Assembly (NCBI GenBank): GCA_013286565.1
Contig: JABDFM010000003.1
Location: 1 to 64,000, forward strand
Source: Bacteroidota bacterium
GTDB taxonomy: Bacteria; Bacteroidota; Bacteroidia; Sphingobacteriales; Sphingobacteriaceae
Reading direction: 5' to 3'
Length of the DNA: 64,000 nt
Position 1 is the first letter of the stretch. Each line of letters starts with the position of its first letter. Shown one piece after another: positions 61,469 to 64,000 of the stretch. The translations under genes and the position numbers were made by a program. The notes beneath the pieces were generated by a model that did no database searches, was not told the DNA's origin, and saw nothing but the letters and a program-made list of their open reading frames with translations.

Positions 61469-62590
61469 ATGAAAATACATTGGTTGCTTGTTGTTGGATT
61501 GACCCTGTGCCTGGCTTCATGCCAGCAACCTCAGCCTGTAGCAAATTATCATCCTGTTCATCATAAAAAATCCAATCCCCCCAAAGCAGTAATTGTTGCC
61601 CATGATAGTACCCGCGATACCCTATGTATTGCCGCGGTAGGCGATATCATGCTTGGCTCCTCTTACCCGGATAATAGCAAATTACCTCCTGATAGCGCAA
61701 AAGACAGTTTTAAACCGGTTTTAAAGTACCTGGATAAAGCCGACATCGTATTTGGCAACCTGGAAGGCACCCTCCTTGATTCGGGAACGCCAGCGTCCTA
61801 TAAAAAGAAGCTCGAAACCGCTTATTTATTCCGTATGCCAACCCATTATGGGCAAGTTTTAAAAGATGCGGGCTTTAACCTGCTAAGCATAGCCAATAAT
61901 CATATTACTGATTTTGATACCGCGGGAAGCATCAGCACTACCAAAACATTGGACAGCTATGGTATTCATTATGCCGGGCTGGAAAGTTGTCCTACTACCA
62001 TATTCGTGCGTAATGGCGTAAAGTACGGGTTCTGCGCATTTGCTCCCAATGCTCATACCGTGCCCCTGCTTGATCTGAGAAATTCCCGGCGCATTATCCG
62101 CGAACTAAAAAAAGAATGCGATATTTTGATCGTATCCTTTCATGGCGGGGCCGAAGGACCATTATATGAGCATATCCCCTTTAAAATGGAATCATATCTG
62201 AATGGCAAACGGGGAGATGTACATGTATTTGCACATTCGGCGATTGATGCCGGTGCGGATATTGTTTTAGGCAACGGTCCGCATGTGAGCCGGGCAATGG
62301 AACAATACAAAGGGCGTTTGATCGCTTACAGCCTGGGTAATTTTTGCACTTACAGAAGTGTAAGCGTGGCTGGTGTTTGCGGCATGGCTCCTTTACTTAA
62401 AGTCAACCTCAACAAAAAAGGCGAATTTTTGAATGGAAATATTATCTCCTTCAGGCAAACGCATGAAAATGGCTTGGTAAGGGATACGCTAAATCGTGTT
62501 GTAAAAAGGATCAAACTGCTCACCGAAAAAGATTTCCCTATATCGGGATTGGATATTGATGACGATGGGTTGCTGACACCAAGCAATTAA
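61469..62590 (+). CDS. CapA-family lipoprotein (metallophosphoesterase-like)
   Basis: 373-residue CapA-domain protein, related to the PgsA/CapA component of poly-gamma-glutamate capsule systems. A lipoprotein signal ends at LCLASC (Cys about 18). The domain shows AAVGDIMLGSSYPD, FGNLEGTLLD, ANNHITDFDTAG, SFHGGAEGP and LGNGPHVSRAME, the metal-binding-like motifs of the calcineurin fold. No capB/capC genes are near, so a role in capsule is doubtful; it may act on another envelope substrate. Confidence 0.9.
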   Translation: MKIHWLLVVGLTLCLASCQQPQPVANYHPVHHKKSNPPKAVIVAHDSTRDTLCIAAVGDIMLGSSYPDNSKLPPDSAKDSFKPVLKYLDKADIVFGNLEGTLLDSGTPASYKKKLETAYLFRMPTHYGQVLKDAGFNLLSIANNHITDFDTAGSISTTKTLDSYGIHYAGLESCPTTIFVRNGVKYGFCAFAPNAHTVPLLDLRNSRRIIRELKKECDILIVSFHGGAEGPLYEHIPFKMESYLNGKRGDVHVFAHSAIDAGADIVLGNGPHVSRAMEQYKGRLIAYSLGNFCTYRSVSVAGVCGMAPLLKVNLNKKGEFLNGNIISFRQTHENGLVRDTLNRVVKRIKLLTEKDFPISGLDIDDDGLLTPSN

Positions 62591-62664
62591 ATATTGAATA
62601 TCGAACAAGGAATAAAGAATGTTGAAGTATTAAATCGATATTCGGTGTTCGATATTCCAGAAGT

Positions 62665-62859
62665 TTATTTAGTCTGGTCAGTATCGGTAGTTGTCTTTAC
62701 CAGGCCGATCCCTGAAAAGAAAAACAATATAGCTATTATTCCTACAACTATCAGTGTAGTATAGTTGCCACCATGTTGTATAATCCCGATGCCGGTGTAG
62801 ATCAGGCCAATAATACCTAATACGGTAAGTATAGCTCCGAAAGTGCGCTTTAAGTTCAT
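62665..62859 (-). CDS. Small two-span membrane protein
   Basis: 64-residue protein with two hydrophobic segments (AILTVLGIIGLIYTGIGII and LIVVGIIAILFFFSGIGLV) separated by a short HGGNYTT loop, and a charged KTTTDTDQTK tail. Proteins of this form are widespread in Sphingobacteriaceae, from memory, but their function is unknown. It diverges from the SPFH gene. Confidence 0.75.
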   Translation of the reverse strand: MNLKRTFGAILTVLGIIGLIYTGIGIIQHGGNYTTLIVVGIIAILFFFSGIGLVKTTTDTDQTK

Positions 62860-62941
62860 GATGTGGTCGATTTTATATATTTAAAACAAATAGCGAACCA
62901 AAAAAATAAAACCTATATTTATTACCTACAAACATTGAATT

Positions 62942-63880
62942 ATGGAAATTGGAATACCCGTATTGATCCTTGTCTTTATAGGATTAGTTATACTATTTAC
63001 CTCATTTGTGACTGTAAAACAGGGCACTATTGCCGTTGTTACGGTTTTCGGAAAATACCGCCGCATATTAGCGCCGGGTCTGAATTTTAAAATACCGCTG
63101 ATTGAACAAGTGTATTCGCGCATATCCATCCAAAACCGCTCCGTTGAACTGGAGTTCCAGGCGGTTACTATTGACCAGGCCAATGTTTATTTTAAGGCGA
63201 TGCTGCTCTATTCCGTGCTCGATCAATCGGAAGAAGCCATCAAAAATGTGGCCTTTAAATTTATCGACGAGCGTAACCTGATGCAAGCTTTGGTGCGTAC
63301 CATAGAGGGGTCCATCAGGGCCTACGTGGCTACCAAACGCCAGGCTGATGTACTGATATTACGCCGCGATATTGTGGACCATGTAAAGGAGCAGCTCGAC
63401 CAGGTATTGGAAACATGGGGATACCATTTAATGGACCTGCAACTGAACGATATTACTTTTGATGATGTGATCATGAAATCGATGAGCCAGGTAGTGGCAT
63501 CAAATAACCTGAAAGCCGCCGCTGAAAACGAAGGCCAGGCGCTATTGATCACCAAAACAAAGGCTGCCGAAGCTGAAGGTAATGCCATCAAGATAGCTGC
63601 TGAAGCTGAGCGCCAGGCTGCTCAATTACGCGGACAGGGTATAGCTTTATTCCGCGAGGAAGTAGCAAAAGGTATGACTGCCGCTGCTAAGGAAATGGAA
63701 GGCGGCCACATGGATACTTCGGTTATCCTGTTTACTATGTGGACGGAATCTATCAAACATTTTGCTGAGAACTCGCAGGGCAATGTGATATTCCTTGATG
63801 GCTCGACCGCATCCATGGAGCGCACCATGAAAGAAGTAATGAGTTTAAACCTTTTGCAGCCTGAGAAAGTCAAAAAGTAA
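62942..63880 (+). CDS. SPFH/band 7 family membrane protein
   Basis: 312-residue stomatin/prohibitin-type protein. An N-terminal membrane segment (GIPVLILVFIGLVILFTSF) leads into the SPFH domain (VTVFGKYRRILAPGLNFKIPL, SVELEFQAVTIDQANVYFKA), then a coiled region with repeated Ala/Glu (AAENEGQALLITKTKAAEAE). Such proteins form ring scaffolds that organise membrane microdomains and protease access. No NfeD or FtsH partner is visible in the window; a secreted protein gene follows 21 bases later. Confidence 0.92.
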   Translation: MEIGIPVLILVFIGLVILFTSFVTVKQGTIAVVTVFGKYRRILAPGLNFKIPLIEQVYSRISIQNRSVELEFQAVTIDQANVYFKAMLLYSVLDQSEEAIKNVAFKFIDERNLMQALVRTIEGSIRAYVATKRQADVLILRRDIVDHVKEQLDQVLETWGYHLMDLQLNDITFDDVIMKSMSQVVASNNLKAAAENEGQALLITKTKAAEAEGNAIKIAAEAERQAAQLRGQGIALFREEVAKGMTAAAKEMEGGHMDTSVILFTMWTESIKHFAENSQGNVIFLDGSTASMERTMKEVMSLNLLQPEKVKK

Positions 63881-63901
63881 AATTTTTACTTAATTGATTT
63901 T

Positions 63902-64000
63902 ATGAAGATTAACTTAGGGCGGATATTGTGTGTGTGGATGATCTGTTTGGGAAGTATCCAGATGGCTTCTGCGCAACCCTATCAGCAACTAACCATTGAT
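63902..64000 (+). CDS. Start of a secreted protein (cut by the window end)
   Basis: ATG at 63902 opens a frame of 33 codons to the end of the window. The product begins MKINLGRILCVWMICLG and continues SIQMASAQPYQQL, a typical signal peptide with an Ala-x-Ala cleavage site. It may be co-transcribed with the SPFH gene. The rest, and so the family, cannot be seen. Confidence 0.7.
   Translation, partial: MKINLGRILCVWMICLGSIQMASAQPYQQLTID

Overview
The window reads as chromosomal DNA of a Bacteroidota bacterium, most likely Sphingobacteriaceae (Mucilaginibacter/Pedobacter-like). The basis is the promoter style (TTG/TTTG near -33 and TAnnTTTG near -7, seen before several genes), the weak or absent Shine-Dalgarno sequences, the family repertoire (GH92 mannosidase, LemA-TPM proteins, CocE and M1 peptidases with signal peptides, ECF sigma factors) and an abundance of short inverted-repeat elements of kinds I recall from that family. 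Genus assignment is inference. No tRNA, rRNA or CRISPR array was found.

Layout. 0-10 kb: an RNA methyltransferase, CoA-binding and DinB-like proteins, an FAD oxidoreductase, a sterol-desaturase-like membrane enzyme, a lipoprotein, an ECF sigma factor followed by a 25-residue membrane peptide, a noncoding repeat element with inverted ends, and a GH92 mannosidase. 10-17 kb: an orphan histidine kinase, a prolyl oligopeptidase, a Gfo/Idh/MocA oxidoreductase and an aldo/keto reductase. 17-22.4 kb: a compact minus-strand operon for a complete mannose-family PTS (EIIA, EIIB, a fused EIIC-EIID, EI, HPr) ending in nagB. This is unusual for the phylum and points to uptake of an amino sugar that arrives inside as glucosamine-6-phosphate. 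22.5-32 kb: a glycosyltransferase, LemA-TPM-TPM, Nudix, a truncated DUF433 gene, dnaA, a mutase large subunit and an A-type Fe-S protein. 32-34 kb: an AT-rich orphan gene and a frameshifted REP-associated tyrosine transposase, surrounded by REP-like hairpins that also occur at 10.3 and 12.2 kb.

35.9-41.1 kb: a tight minus-strand nucleotide-sugar operon (ugd, UDP-glucuronate decarboxylase, galE, rfbB, CpsB-type phosphatase) that would make UDP-GlcA, UDP-xylose, UDP-galactose and dTDP-4-keto-6-deoxyglucose for surface polysaccharide. Divergent from it are waaA, an alpha/beta hydrolase and an acyltransferase, then ispH and hemH. 46-51 kb: a cytochrome-b5-like protein, a second ECF sigma factor, murB, an uncharacterised HxPCxxCR protein, a PEP-mutase/isocitrate-lyase homologue and lipoamide dehydrogenase. 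52-57.6 kb: a secreted CocE-type hydrolase and two tandem M1 metallopeptidases. 57.8-60.5 kb: pyruvate dehydrogenase E2 and E1-alpha. 60.8-64 kb: an NlpC/P60 peptidase, a CapA lipoprotein preceded by a terminator that runs up to its start codon, a small membrane protein, an SPFH protein and the start of a secreted protein cut by the window edge.

The most distinctive features are the complete mannose-type PTS operon, the RAYT/REP family with its decayed transposase, and the many families of intergenic inverted repeats, several of which touch or supply stop codons, C-terminal tails or 5' leaders.
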